This document shows, in pieces, positions 43,379 through 51,488 of a stretch of 64,000 nt of DNA. How positions within the stretch are numbered: the first letter of the stretch is position 1; each line of letters starts with the position of its first letter. The notes under the pieces were generated by a model. That model worked only from the letters and a program-made list of their open reading frames with translations. It had not been told where the DNA came from and ran no database searches. Position numbers and translations under genes: made by a program. This DNA is from an uncultured Saprospiraceae bacterium (lineage in GTDB: Bacteria; Bacteroidota; Bacteroidia; Chitinophagales; Saprospiraceae): contig CALJOK010000057.1 in the NCBI GenBank assembly GCA_937981555.1, forward strand, positions 1 to 64,000, written 5' to 3'.

Positions 43379-45796
43379 ATGATCGACAATCCTATATTAA
43401 AATCAATTACTAAGAAAGGGAAAAAAGAAAATACATTTCGTTCAGAAGCCCTTGAGGATTTTTGGACCTGCCTAGTTAGCCGTGAAGCATCATTGATGGC
43501 TCGTAAAGAAGTTTTAACTGGAAAAGCTAAGTTTGGAATTACTGGTGATGGAAAGGAAGTTCCTCAAGTTGCCTTGGCTCGAGCCTTTAAAAAAGGAGAC
43601 TGGAGATCTGGATACTATCGAGATCAGACTTTTATGTTCGCAATGGGATTGAGTACGGTGGAGGCGTTTTTTGCTCAATTGTATGCAGATCCTGATAATG
43701 ACCCTTTTTCAGGAGGCCGTCAAATGAATAGTCATTTTGCTACGAGTCTTTTTGATGAAAAAGGTGACTGGTTAGACCATAAAGATTTATATAATGTTTC
43801 TTCGGATATTTCTTCGACTGCGGGACAAATGGCAAGAGCTCTTGGACTAGCTTTAGCTTCGAAAAAATATCGAGAATCTAAAGTTTTGAAAAATACTCAG
43901 TTTTCAAATAAAGGGAATGAGATAAGTTGGGTGACAATCGGAGATGCTAGTACTTCCGAGGGGATTTTTTGGGAAACAATTAATGCTGCAGGAGTGCAAA
44001 ATGTGCCTTTAGCAGTTTGTGTTTGGGATGATGGCTATGGGATTTCAGTTCCTAAAAAATATCAGACTACGAAAGGAGATATTTCTACGCTTTTAGAAGG
44101 ATTTAGAATAGATGAGAAAGGAGTTGGATACAATATGTATAATGTAAAAGGATGGGATTATGTTGGACTTCGGGGAATGTTTAAAGATGGAGCGGAGGCT
44201 ATGCGGAAGAACCATAATCCAGCACTTTTTCATGTTGATGAATTAACTCAACCTCAAGGACATTCTACTTCAGGTTCGCATGAAAGATATAAGTCAAAAG
44301 AGAGATTAGCCTGGGAGCAAGAAAATGATTGTCTTAAACGAATGGAGGAGTGGATGATCGACCAAAAGTTTATCTCTCAAGAAGATGTAGAAATACTTCG
44401 TGAAAATGCAAAGCAATATGTAAAAGAAGCTAAGAATAATGCTTGGAAAATGTTTATTGATCCTATCAAAAAAGAGATCCAAACACTTTCTGAAATGTAT
44501 ACCCAACTTCAAAAAGAAGTACAAAATCCAGAAGAAGTTCATGCTATTCACAAAAAGATGAATAATCTCTTCAGTCCAATGATTTCGGAAGTTCTAGCCA
44601 ATGCAAGGAAGATGTTGTTCGCAACGATTGGAGCTGAAAGCAATGCCCGTGAAAGTATTGTTAATTGGATTGGAAGTATCGAGCAATTAGGTGATAAAAG
44701 ATACCATACTCATCTTTACAGTAATTCTCCAAAATCTGCGTTGAGAGTTCCCGTTATTCCTGCAGTCATTACTGAAAAATCACCTAAGATGAATGGTTTT
44801 GAGGTGCTAAATAAATGCTTTGAAAAAGCATTGAAAAGGATGCCGGAAATGTTCGCTTTTGGAGAAGATGTTGGACACATTGGGGATGTAAATCAAGGGT
44901 TTGCAGGGTTGCAAGAGAAGTATGGGATTGAGCGAATTTTTGATGCTGGAATTCGAGAGTGGAGTATTATGGGACAGGCCATAGGAATGTCGATGAGAGG
45001 GATGCGACCGATTGCTGAAATTCAATATTTAGATTATCTAATTTATGGTTTAGAGCCTTTGACTGATGACTTAGCAACCATGCGTTGGAGAAGTAATAAT
45101 TTGCAACAAGCCCCAGCTATTATTCGAACGAGAGGGCATCGATTAGAAGGAGTTTGGCATGCAGGATCTCCACTAGGAATGATAATTAATTCATTGCGAG
45201 GAATGTATGTTTTGACTCCAAGAAATATGACACAAGCAGCTGGTTTTTACAATACATTATTACAGTCAGATGATCCAGCAATTGTGATTGAATGCTTGAA
45301 TGGATATAGACTAAAAGAAACTTTACCTGATAATATTGATAAATTCACCGTTCCATTAGGTGTTCCTGAAGTTTTGCAAGAAGGAACAGATGTAACTTTA
45401 GTTACTTATGGTTCTTGTGTAAGAATTGCTCAAGCTGGGATAGTACAGTTGGAAAAACACAATATTTCAGTTGAATTAATTGATGTTCAAACTTTGTTAC
45501 CTTTTGATTTGGAGCACCAAATAGTGGAATCGATTAAAAAAACAAATCGAGTAGTTTTCTTAGACGAAGATTTTCCAGGTGGAGCAACTGCCTACATGAT
45601 GCAGGAAGTTTTAGAAAAACAAGGCGGATATGAATTTTTGGATGCTCAACCATTGACAATTACTGCTCGTCCAAATCGATCTCCTTATGGTTCAGATGGT
45701 GATTATTTTTCAAAACCCAACGCAGAAGACATTTTTGAAGTTATATATAATATGATGCGAGAAGGAGAACCGAATAGATTTTCAAAAATTCGATAA
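43379..45796 (+). CDS. Fused alpha/beta 2-oxoacid dehydrogenase E1 component (branched-chain type)
   Basis: An 805-residue natural fusion of the E1 alpha and beta subunits. The alpha half (about 20-410) has the thiamine-diphosphate/Mg motif GDASTSEGIFWETINAAG (188-205), with VWDDGYGISVP in the usual place of the closing Asn. The beta half (about 470-805) has FAFGEDVGHIGDVNQGFAGL, FDAGIREWSIMGQAIGMSMRG and GADVT-like LVTYGSCVRIAQAG. E1 decarboxylates branched-chain 2-oxoacids and transfers the acyl group to the lipoyl E2 component. The products prime the iso-branched fatty acids typical of Bacteroidota. E2 and E3 genes are not in the window. A terminator follows. Confidence 0.92.
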   Translation: MIDNPILKSITKKGKKENTFRSEALEDFWTCLVSREASLMARKEVLTGKAKFGITGDGKEVPQVALARAFKKGDWRSGYYRDQTFMFAMGLSTVEAFFAQLYADPDNDPFSGGRQMNSHFATSLFDEKGDWLDHKDLYNVSSDISSTAGQMARALGLALASKKYRESKVLKNTQFSNKGNEISWVTIGDASTSEGIFWETINAAGVQNVPLAVCVWDDGYGISVPKKYQTTKGDISTLLEGFRIDEKGVGYNMYNVKGWDYVGLRGMFKDGAEAMRKNHNPALFHVDELTQPQGHSTSGSHERYKSKERLAWEQENDCLKRMEEWMIDQKFISQEDVEILRENAKQYVKEAKNNAWKMFIDPIKKEIQTLSEMYTQLQKEVQNPEEVHAIHKKMNNLFSPMISEVLANARKMLFATIGAESNARESIVNWIGSIEQLGDKRYHTHLYSNSPKSALRVPVIPAVITEKSPKMNGFEVLNKCFEKALKRMPEMFAFGEDVGHIGDVNQGFAGLQEKYGIERIFDAGIREWSIMGQAIGMSMRGMRPIAEIQYLDYLIYGLEPLTDDLATMRWRSNNLQQAPAIIRTRGHRLEGVWHAGSPLGMIINSLRGMYVLTPRNMTQAAGFYNTLLQSDDPAIVIECLNGYRLKETLPDNIDKFTVPLGVPEVLQEGTDVTLVTYGSCVRIAQAGIVQLEKHNISVELIDVQTLLPFDLEHQIVESIKKTNRVVFLDEDFPGGATAYMMQEVLEKQGGYEFLDAQPLTITARPNRSPYGSDGDYFSKPNAEDIFEVIYNMMREGEPNRFSKIR

Positions 45797-45802
45797 GAAA
45801 TT

Positions 45803-45842
45803 AAGAAGTTGAATGATAGATTTCTTTATCATTCAACTTCTT
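45803..45842 (+). terminator. Terminator after the E1 dehydrogenase gene
   Basis: A perfect 16-bp stem AAGAAGTTGAATGATA / TATCATTCAACTTCTT with an 8-nt loop. Confidence 0.8.
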
Positions 45843-45954
45843 AAAATAGAAAAGCTATGTTAAAACTGAATACAATCTGACAAAAACTCCAAATATTATT
45901 TTCCCCATCGAAACATATATTATTTTTTAGTCTTTTGTATAACTAAAAAAAAAT

Positions 45955-45962
45955 TATATTTG
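45955..45962 (+). promoter_or_regulatory. -7 box of the glycosyltransferase gene
   Basis: TATATTTG is a perfect TAnnTTTG box, with TTTG at 45934-45937 as a -33 candidate. It predicts transcription from about 45969 and so rules out the in-frame TTG at 45960 as the start codon. Confidence 0.65.
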
Positions 45963-46010
45963 CCGTTGTATCAATTACAAAATAATAAAGTAACCATTAA
46001 TTCTACAGCC

Positions 46011-46745
46011 TTGTCGGATAGCATTGTCATTATACCTACCTACAATGAGAAAGAAAATGTAGCCAAAATTATTGAGGCAGTATTTTCTCTCAATAAATCT
46101 TTTCACATTCTGATCGTGGACGATGGTTCGCCTGATGGAACTGGTGCTATAGTTAAACAACTCCAAAATAAATATCCAAAATCACTTTTTATTGAAGAGC
46201 GAACAGGGAAACTAGGATTAGGGACTGCCTATATTCATGGTTTTAAATGGAGTTTGGAAAAAGATTATGACTTTATTTTTGAAATGGATGCAGATTTCTC
46301 TCATAACCCAAAAGATTTGATTCGATTGTATGCTGCTGCTAAAGATTGTAGTGGAATGTCAGTCGGTTCTCGATATGTTTCTGGAGGGAAATTAGAGAAT
46401 TGGCCTTGGGATAGAATTTTACTTTCTTATGGAGCATCTTGGTATGTTCGAATGATTACTTGGATGCCAGTCAAAGATCCAACTGCTGGATTTGTTTGTT
46501 ACTCTCGAGAAGTTTTAGCAAAAATGGATTTTGATAAAATCAGGTTTATTGGTTATGCTTTCCAAATCGAAATGAAATTTGCGACTCGATCTCTTGGGTT
46601 TAAAATAGCAGAAGTGCCGATTACTTTTACAGATAGAGTAGAAGGAGATTCCAAAATGCATGGCGGAATTATTAAAGAAGCAATTCTTGGAGTTTTAAAT
46701 ATGAAGTGGAAGAGTTTTTTTAATTCTTATGAGAAAACGAGTTAA
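46011..46745 (+). CDS. Polyprenol (dolichol-type) monophosphate glycosyltransferase, GT2 family
   Basis: The start is placed at the TTG at 46011 (MSDSIVIIPTYNEKENV), because an upstream in-frame TTG overlaps the -7 promoter box and no ATG is available; this leaves a 42-nt leader. The 244-residue protein has the GT-A fold signature: VIIPTYNEKENV, the DDGSPDGTG nucleotide-binding loop, EMDADFSHNP with the catalytic Asp, and DPTAGFVCYSREVL. It lacks membrane segments, as in soluble Dpm1-type enzymes, which transfer mannose from GDP-mannose (or a similar sugar) to polyprenyl phosphate for protein O-glycosylation or surface glycans. Sugar specificity is not readable. Confidence 0.9.
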   Translation: MSDSIVIIPTYNEKENVAKIIEAVFSLNKSFHILIVDDGSPDGTGAIVKQLQNKYPKSLFIEERTGKLGLGTAYIHGFKWSLEKDYDFIFEMDADFSHNPKDLIRLYAAAKDCSGMSVGSRYVSGGKLENWPWDRILLSYGASWYVRMITWMPVKDPTAGFVCYSREVLAKMDFDKIRFIGYAFQIEMKFATRSLGFKIAEVPITFTDRVEGDSKMHGGIIKEAILGVLNMKWKSFFNSYEKTS

Positions 46746-47136
46746 TATTTCCCATTCCTTCCTTGATTTTTAATTTTTTTCTATTTTTTTCTTGAAAAAA
46801 TTCTCTTTGCCTAGTTTTCTGATTTAGATCAGTAAACTACATCCACAATTTCCCACCTTCTTTTCATTTTTAGTCAAAAATACCCACCTCTTTTTTTTAA
46901 ATACATAATTCATTGAAAATCAGTCTTATTTAATCCTTTTTTTATCAGATATGAGTATTCTTTTTCTCTGAAATTCCTTTTTCTATAAAAAAATGACTTC
47001 TCTTCCACTTCTTCCCACACTTCTTTCAACTTTTTAAATCAAAAATAATAGCAATATATCCACTTTTTAATTACATAATAATCAATTTTATAATGATTTG
47101 ACAATCATTTGTTTATAAAAAATCAAAGTCAAGAAA

Positions 47137-47145
47137 TGTGGATAA
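47137..47145 (-). promoter_or_regulatory. Consensus DnaA box upstream of mraZ
   Basis: The minus strand reads TTATCCACA, an exact match to the strong DnaA-binding consensus. It lies about 23 bp upstream of the phased GTGG repeats. A single box may be chance, but its position ahead of the division cluster is notable. Confidence 0.4.
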
Positions 47146-47159
47146 CTTTTTGCAAAAAA

Positions 47160-47189
47160 AAAGTGGCAGAAAGTGGTAATTTGTGGGCA
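47160..47189 (+). promoter_or_regulatory. Three phased MraZ-type operator repeats
   Basis: Three consecutive 10-bp units: AAAGTGGCAG, AAAGTGGTAA and TTTGTGGGCA, with GTGG at 47163, 47173 and 47183. MraZ proteins of other bacteria bind direct GTGG/TGGG repeats of about this spacing upstream of their own operon. The repeats cover the -50 to -21 region of the promoter below, so bound MraZ should repress it. Confidence 0.65.
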
Positions 47190-47196
47190 TTATTTA

Positions 47197-47204
47197 TACT
47201 TTTG
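47197..47204 (+). promoter_or_regulatory. -7 box of the mraZ/dcw operon
   Basis: TACTTTTG (TAnnTTTG) 61 nt before the mraZ ATG, directly downstream of the phased repeats; the predicted leader is about 55 nt. Confidence 0.6.
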
Positions 47205-47264
47205 AATTAGGTTCTTACAAAAAGAACTTCTTTTTCACATAAATTAAGTAGAGCAAAAAACAAA

Positions 47265-47747
47265 ATGCCTCAATTATTAGGAGAATATGACTGTAAACTC
47301 GATGCAAAGGGTAGGGTAAGGATGCCTTCTCCTCTCTTGAAGCAATTGGGTGAACAGGAAGAAGGGAAATCCTATGTTTTTGTGGTGAATAGAGGAATTG
47401 AAGATTGTTTGACTCTATATCCTAAAGCAATCTGGGATGATGTAAGTGAAGAAGTAAATCAGTTGAATACTTATGTAAAAAAGAATAGAGCATTTGTTCG
47501 ATACTTTTTTAGAGGTGCGACTGAGTTGAATACAGATAGTTCTGATCGAATTAATTTGCCGAAAAAATTATTGGAATATGCAGGAATTGACAAAGAATTA
47601 GTCCTTTTCGCACATACTAATAAAATTGAAATTTGGGCAAAAGATAAATATGATGAGGTTCTAGAAGAAGAGCCTGAAGATTTCTCCGACCTAGCAGAAG
47701 AGGTAATGGGAAAGGTCAATAAAGGGACTTCGTCTGGAGAGACGTAG
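47265..47747 (+). CDS. mraZ: Transcriptional regulator MraZ
   Basis: A 160-residue protein with two AbrB/SpoVT-type swapped-hairpin domains. The first (residues about 5-50) has GEYDCKLDAKGRVRMPSPLLKQ. The second (about 85-130) has FFRGATELNTDSSDRINLPKKL. The DxKGR and DSSDRI motifs are the DNA-contact loops of the family. MraZ is the first gene of dcw clusters and represses its own promoter in studied species. A phased triple repeat overlapping the promoter upstream is the likely site. The acidic C-terminal tail (EEEPEDFSDLAEEV) is a little longer than average. Confidence 0.96.
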   Translation: MPQLLGEYDCKLDAKGRVRMPSPLLKQLGEQEEGKSYVFVVNRGIEDCLTLYPKAIWDDVSEEVNQLNTYVKKNRAFVRYFFRGATELNTDSSDRINLPKKLLEYAGIDKELVLFAHTNKIEIWAKDKYDEVLEEEPEDFSDLAEEVMGKVNKGTSSGET

Positions 47748-47779
47748 TTTTTCGAAACCAATAACCAACTTTAAACTTT

Positions 47780-48703
47780 ATGACCTACCATGACCCCGTT
47801 CTGAAGGATGAAAGCATAAATGCTTTGATGATAACGCCAGGTAGCATCCATGTGGATGCTACTTTTGGCGGAGGAGGACACACTAGAGCAATACTTGAAA
47901 GACTGGATGAAAACAGTCGGCTTTTCGGCTTCGACCAAGATGAGGATGTGCTGCCGAACTTACCAAACGATGATCGATTTACCTTCGTTCATCACAATTT
48001 CAAGTACTTAAAAAGATTTTTAAAACTGCATGGCGTAACCGAAGTGGATGGGATTTTAGCAGATTTAGGTGTTTCGTCACATCAATTAAATGAAGCGGAA
48101 AGAGGTTTTTCATATCGATTTGAAGCGGAACTAGATATGAGGATGAATCAACAAGATGCACTTTCAGCTAAAGAATTAGTGAATTCTTATTCTGCAAGTG
48201 AACTTCAAAGAGTGTTTAGTGATTACGGTGAAGTTAGAAATTCAAAAACACTTGCTGAAGCTATAGTTAAGGAAAGAGAATTGAAACCTATTCATACAAC
48301 TAGCGATTTTTTAAGAGTAGCAGGTCCATATATCAGAGGTCAAAGATTACGCTATTTGTCGCAAGTTTTCCAAGCAATACGAATTGAGGTAAACGATGAG
48401 ATGGGAGTTTTAAAAACATTCCTTCAAGAATCGTTGGAAGTGCTGAAGCCTGGTGGACGTCTAGTAGTTATTACCTATCACTCGATTGAGGACAGATTTG
48501 TGAAAAAGTTTTTAAAAGCGGGCAACTTCGACGGAGAACCTGAAAAAGACTTTTATGGCAATATTTATCGTCCCTTCAAAGTCATCACAAAAAAGCCAAT
48601 ACTTCCCTCTAAGGAGGAAATAAAAATAAATCCAAGAGCAAGAAGTGCGAGTTTAAGAGTAGCGGAGAAAGTAGAAGATAAAAGGAAACATGGCAAAGAA
48701 TAA
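47780..48703 (+). CDS. rsmH: 16S rRNA (cytosine-1402-N4)-methyltransferase
   Basis: A 307-residue RsmH (MraW). Motifs: TYHDPVLKDESINAL at the N-terminus, SAM-binding VDATFGGGGHTRAIL at about 25-39, the LADLGVSSHQLNEAERGFSY block and its D-M-R-M continuation (about 92-115), LSQVFQAIRIEVNDE, and the C-terminal ITYHSIEDRFVKKF. It methylates N4 of C1402 in the ribosomal P site, as in nearly all bacteria, and sits in its usual place after mraZ (32-bp gap). The ftsL-like gene starts 14 bp before its stop. Confidence 0.97.
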   Translation: MTYHDPVLKDESINALMITPGSIHVDATFGGGGHTRAILERLDENSRLFGFDQDEDVLPNLPNDDRFTFVHHNFKYLKRFLKLHGVTEVDGILADLGVSSHQLNEAERGFSYRFEAELDMRMNQQDALSAKELVNSYSASELQRVFSDYGEVRNSKTLAEAIVKERELKPIHTTSDFLRVAGPYIRGQRLRYLSQVFQAIRIEVNDEMGVLKTFLQESLEVLKPGGRLVVITYHSIEDRFVKKFLKAGNFDGEPEKDFYGNIYRPFKVITKKPILPSKEEIKINPRARSASLRVAEKVEDKRKHGKE

Positions 48704-49037
48704 ACCTAAAGAATTAAAAGATTATTTGACGCTAGATTTTAGTGCGGAAACGGTTTTGAAAAATTTGCCTTTTATTTTGTTTATAGGATTGATTGGGATG
48801 ATGTACATAATGAATGCCCACTATTCTGAAAAGAAATTATGGCAAATTCAAAAATACGAAAATGAAATAGAGGAGTTGAAATGGGAGTATGATGCAATCA
48901 AAGCGAATCTGATGTATCAAACCAAACAATCTGAAGTGGCAAAAGTAGTAGAAAGTATTGGTCTGAAAAATTCAACTTCTACTCCAAAAAGAATAACCGT
49001 GAAAAAAGGAATTGAGATAAAAGGTACTGAGGAATAA
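48690..49037 (+). CDS. ftsL: FtsL-like divisome membrane protein
   Basis: A 115-residue protein with a cytoplasmic N-terminus (about 1-25), one membrane helix (LPFILFIGLIGMMYIMNAH, about 25-44) and a periplasmic coiled-coil region (KLWQIQKYENEIEELKWEYD). Size, topology, overlap with rsmH and position directly before ftsI identify it as the FtsL counterpart; the sequence itself is poorly conserved across phyla, as usual for FtsL. It would form the FtsQLB-type complex that activates septal peptidoglycan synthesis. Confidence 0.88.
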   Translation: MAKNKPKELKDYLTLDFSAETVLKNLPFILFIGLIGMMYIMNAHYSEKKLWQIQKYENEIEELKWEYDAIKANLMYQTKQSEVAKVVESIGLKNSTSTPKRITVKKGIEIKGTEE

Positions 49038-49083
49038 GCCATCAAATTTCTAATACCAAAATTCACAATATTGAACAAGAGAA

Positions 49084-51204
49084 ATGAGTCAGAATAAAAA
49101 TGAAGTTTTATATCGCGTGTACATTGTGTTAGGATTGTTAGTGATTTTCGCGGGATTCATTTTTTATAATGCTGTAAAAATAAATGTGCTGGAAGGGGAG
49201 AAGTGGAGAAAAGAAGGTGAGAAGGATCATTTTCGGAATCATGTGGTAAAAGCCAGCAGAGGAAATATTATGACAGAAGATGGCGCGTTGTTAGCCTCTT
49301 CACTTCCGTTCTTTGACATATTTTTTGATTTGACTAGACCATCAAGAGAGTTGTGGACAAACTCTAATCTCGATTCTTTAGTTGAAGGATTGATGCCTTA
49401 TATAGGCGATGATTGGATGATGACAGATTATGCATTTAGAGATTCATTGATCAAAGCAAGAAATGCAGGTCGGCAATATATGTTGATTAAACGAGGTGTT
49501 TCTTATGCAGATTATGAAAAAATAAAACAACTACCAATTTTTAGGAAAGGTCAAATGACAGGTGGTTTTATCGCTGAAGAAAATTTTAAAAGGGAAAGAC
49601 CATATGGAATGTTAGCTCGAAGAACTTTGGGTTATGTTCTAAATGATAGGAAAGTAGGTTTGGAAGGTTTTTTTGACAAAGCACTAAGAGGTTCTGATGG
49701 GAAAAAGTTAAAGGTTTATGAAGCAGCTTCTAAAATTTTGGTTCCAGTTAATGACTTAAATTCAATCAAGCCAAAAAGTGGTGATGATATAGTTACAACC
49801 TTAAATGTCAACATTCAAGATGTAGTGCAAAAAGCATTACTTCGAGGAATGGAACATCATGATGCTCAAACTGGAACGGTCATCGTCATGGAAGTAAAAA
49901 CAGGAAAAATCAAAGCCATTTCTAATGTTGGAAAAACTTCAACAGGATGGTACGAAGATTATAATTATGCTATTGGAACTAAAGTAGAACCAGGTTCGAC
50001 TTTCAAATTAGCTTCAATGATGGCACTTTTGGAAGATGGATATGTTGATTTAGATGATTCAATTGACCTCGAACAAGGATTGCATACTTTTTATGAAGAA
50101 GAAATGCGAGATGCATCTTTTCATCAATTGGATTCTACCACGATTCGAAAAGCGTTTGAAATTTCATCAAATGTTGGGATCGCAAAACTGATTCAAAAGT
50201 ATTATGGTAACACAGATGATGCAGCAAAGTTTATTCAACACCTAAGAGATTTTAGATTAGATCAATTAGTTGGAATTGAAATCAACGGAGAAGATAAACC
50301 ATATGTAAAACAAGCTTATAACGCAGATGATAACTGGAGTGGAATTTCTCTACCATGGATGTCAATCGGTTATGAAGTTGAATTGACGCCTTTGCAATTA
50401 TTGACTTTTTATAATGCGGTGGCAAATGATGGAAGAATGATGAAGCCATATTTAGTGACTCAGATTCAACATTTTGGAGAGCCATTAAAAACATTTAAAC
50501 CGACTGTCATTAAAAAACAAATCGCTAAACCGGAAACTATTCAAAAAGTAAAAGAACTTTTAGAAGGTGTAGTTGAAACAGGAACAGCTAAAAAATTAAA
50601 ATCAGATCGCTACAAATTTGCAGGGAAAACAGGAACGGCTCAAATTAATTATTACAAATTTGACCAAAGAGATAATATCAAATATCGCGCTTCATTCGCA
50701 GGATATTTTCCAGCTGAAGATCCAGTTTATTCTTGCATCGTAGTTATTACGGAACCTCGACAAAATGGCCGATATGGTTCAGAAGTCGCAGGACCAATTT
50801 TTAGACAAATAGCGGATAAATGTTTTATCCAACAAAAAGATTTATATCCCAAAGAAAATGAGCTAAAAGAAAAACTAACAAAAAAACAATTACCACAATT
50901 AGATGTGGGCTACAGAAAAGATGTAGATAAAATTTTGAAACAACTAAACTTAAAACACACCGATAGTGGTGTGAAAAATTGGGCAGTATTAACTGCTGAC
51001 ACAGATACACTTCATATAGCACCTCGATATATCAGTCGAGATTTAGTGCCAAATGTAGTTGGGATGGGTTTGAGAGATGCACTTTATGTTTTAGAGAATC
51101 TAGGATTAAAAGTAACATTTGAAGGTTCTGGAAAAATTGTCCAACAGTCGCTCAAAGGAGGGACAAAAATTAGGGGACAAAAAATAAATTTGAAATTAAG
51201 ATAA
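49084..51204 (+). CDS. ftsI: Septal peptidoglycan transpeptidase (PBP3/SpoVD type) with C-terminal PASTA domain
   Basis: A 706-residue class B penicillin-binding protein. N-terminal membrane anchor at about 9-28, dimerisation domain to about 220, and transpeptidase domain with catalytic Ser305 in STFK (305-308), SSN at 361-363 and KTGT at 515-518. The C-terminus (about 640-706) is a PASTA module (VPNVVGMGLRDALYVLENLG), found in Gram-positive FtsI/SpoVD types and also in Bacteroidota. The enzyme crosslinks septal peptidoglycan together with FtsW. It follows ftsL by 46 bp and is the longest gene of the cluster. Confidence 0.96.
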   Translation: MSQNKNEVLYRVYIVLGLLVIFAGFIFYNAVKINVLEGEKWRKEGEKDHFRNHVVKASRGNIMTEDGALLASSLPFFDIFFDLTRPSRELWTNSNLDSLVEGLMPYIGDDWMMTDYAFRDSLIKARNAGRQYMLIKRGVSYADYEKIKQLPIFRKGQMTGGFIAEENFKRERPYGMLARRTLGYVLNDRKVGLEGFFDKALRGSDGKKLKVYEAASKILVPVNDLNSIKPKSGDDIVTTLNVNIQDVVQKALLRGMEHHDAQTGTVIVMEVKTGKIKAISNVGKTSTGWYEDYNYAIGTKVEPGSTFKLASMMALLEDGYVDLDDSIDLEQGLHTFYEEEMRDASFHQLDSTTIRKAFEISSNVGIAKLIQKYYGNTDDAAKFIQHLRDFRLDQLVGIEINGEDKPYVKQAYNADDNWSGISLPWMSIGYEVELTPLQLLTFYNAVANDGRMMKPYLVTQIQHFGEPLKTFKPTVIKKQIAKPETIQKVKELLEGVVETGTAKKLKSDRYKFAGKTGTAQINYYKFDQRDNIKYRASFAGYFPAEDPVYSCIVVITEPRQNGRYGSEVAGPIFRQIADKCFIQQKDLYPKENELKEKLTKKQLPQLDVGYRKDVDKILKQLNLKHTDSGVKNWAVLTADTDTLHIAPRYISRDLVPNVVGMGLRDALYVLENLGLKVTFEGSGKIVQQSLKGGTKIRGQKINLKLR

Positions 51205-51488
51205 ATGAATTTTTCTGATTGGTGAAAAATGCTTTTAGAAGGCTAAACTAAATTATAGCATTTTTTTACAACCACCGATCTTAAACATACTTTTTTACAC
51301 AACAAATAGTACGAGAAACTTCTCGCACTTTTGAGACACTACACAAAGTTTTTTTTGAAAAAAAGAAACTACACAACGTTTGGAGTTTTAAACTTTTGTC
51401 AGGAAAAGAGAGAAATCAAAAAGCTATTGGAGGCGATTGATTTTACTTTTTTTCTGACTCCAAACAAAACTAAAAATCAAGAATTGAA
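51205..51488. other. Gap between ftsI and murE
   Basis: 284 bp without a coding frame. It contains a direct repeat ACTACACAA(A/C)GTTT in two copies (about 51338-51352 and 51368-51383) and a weak T-rich stretch. No TAnnTTTG box is obvious. Confidence 0.4.

Larger units (their letters stand above)
46746..47264. other. 519-bp regulatory gap upstream of the dcw cluster
   Basis: No coding frame is seen. The left and middle parts are T-rich on the plus strand with several CCCAC/TCCAC clusters (about 46850-46895 and 47010-47070), read as GTGG-type motifs on the minus strand. The right end holds a consensus DnaA box, three phased AAAGTGG-like repeats and the mraZ promoter. Confidence 0.6.
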
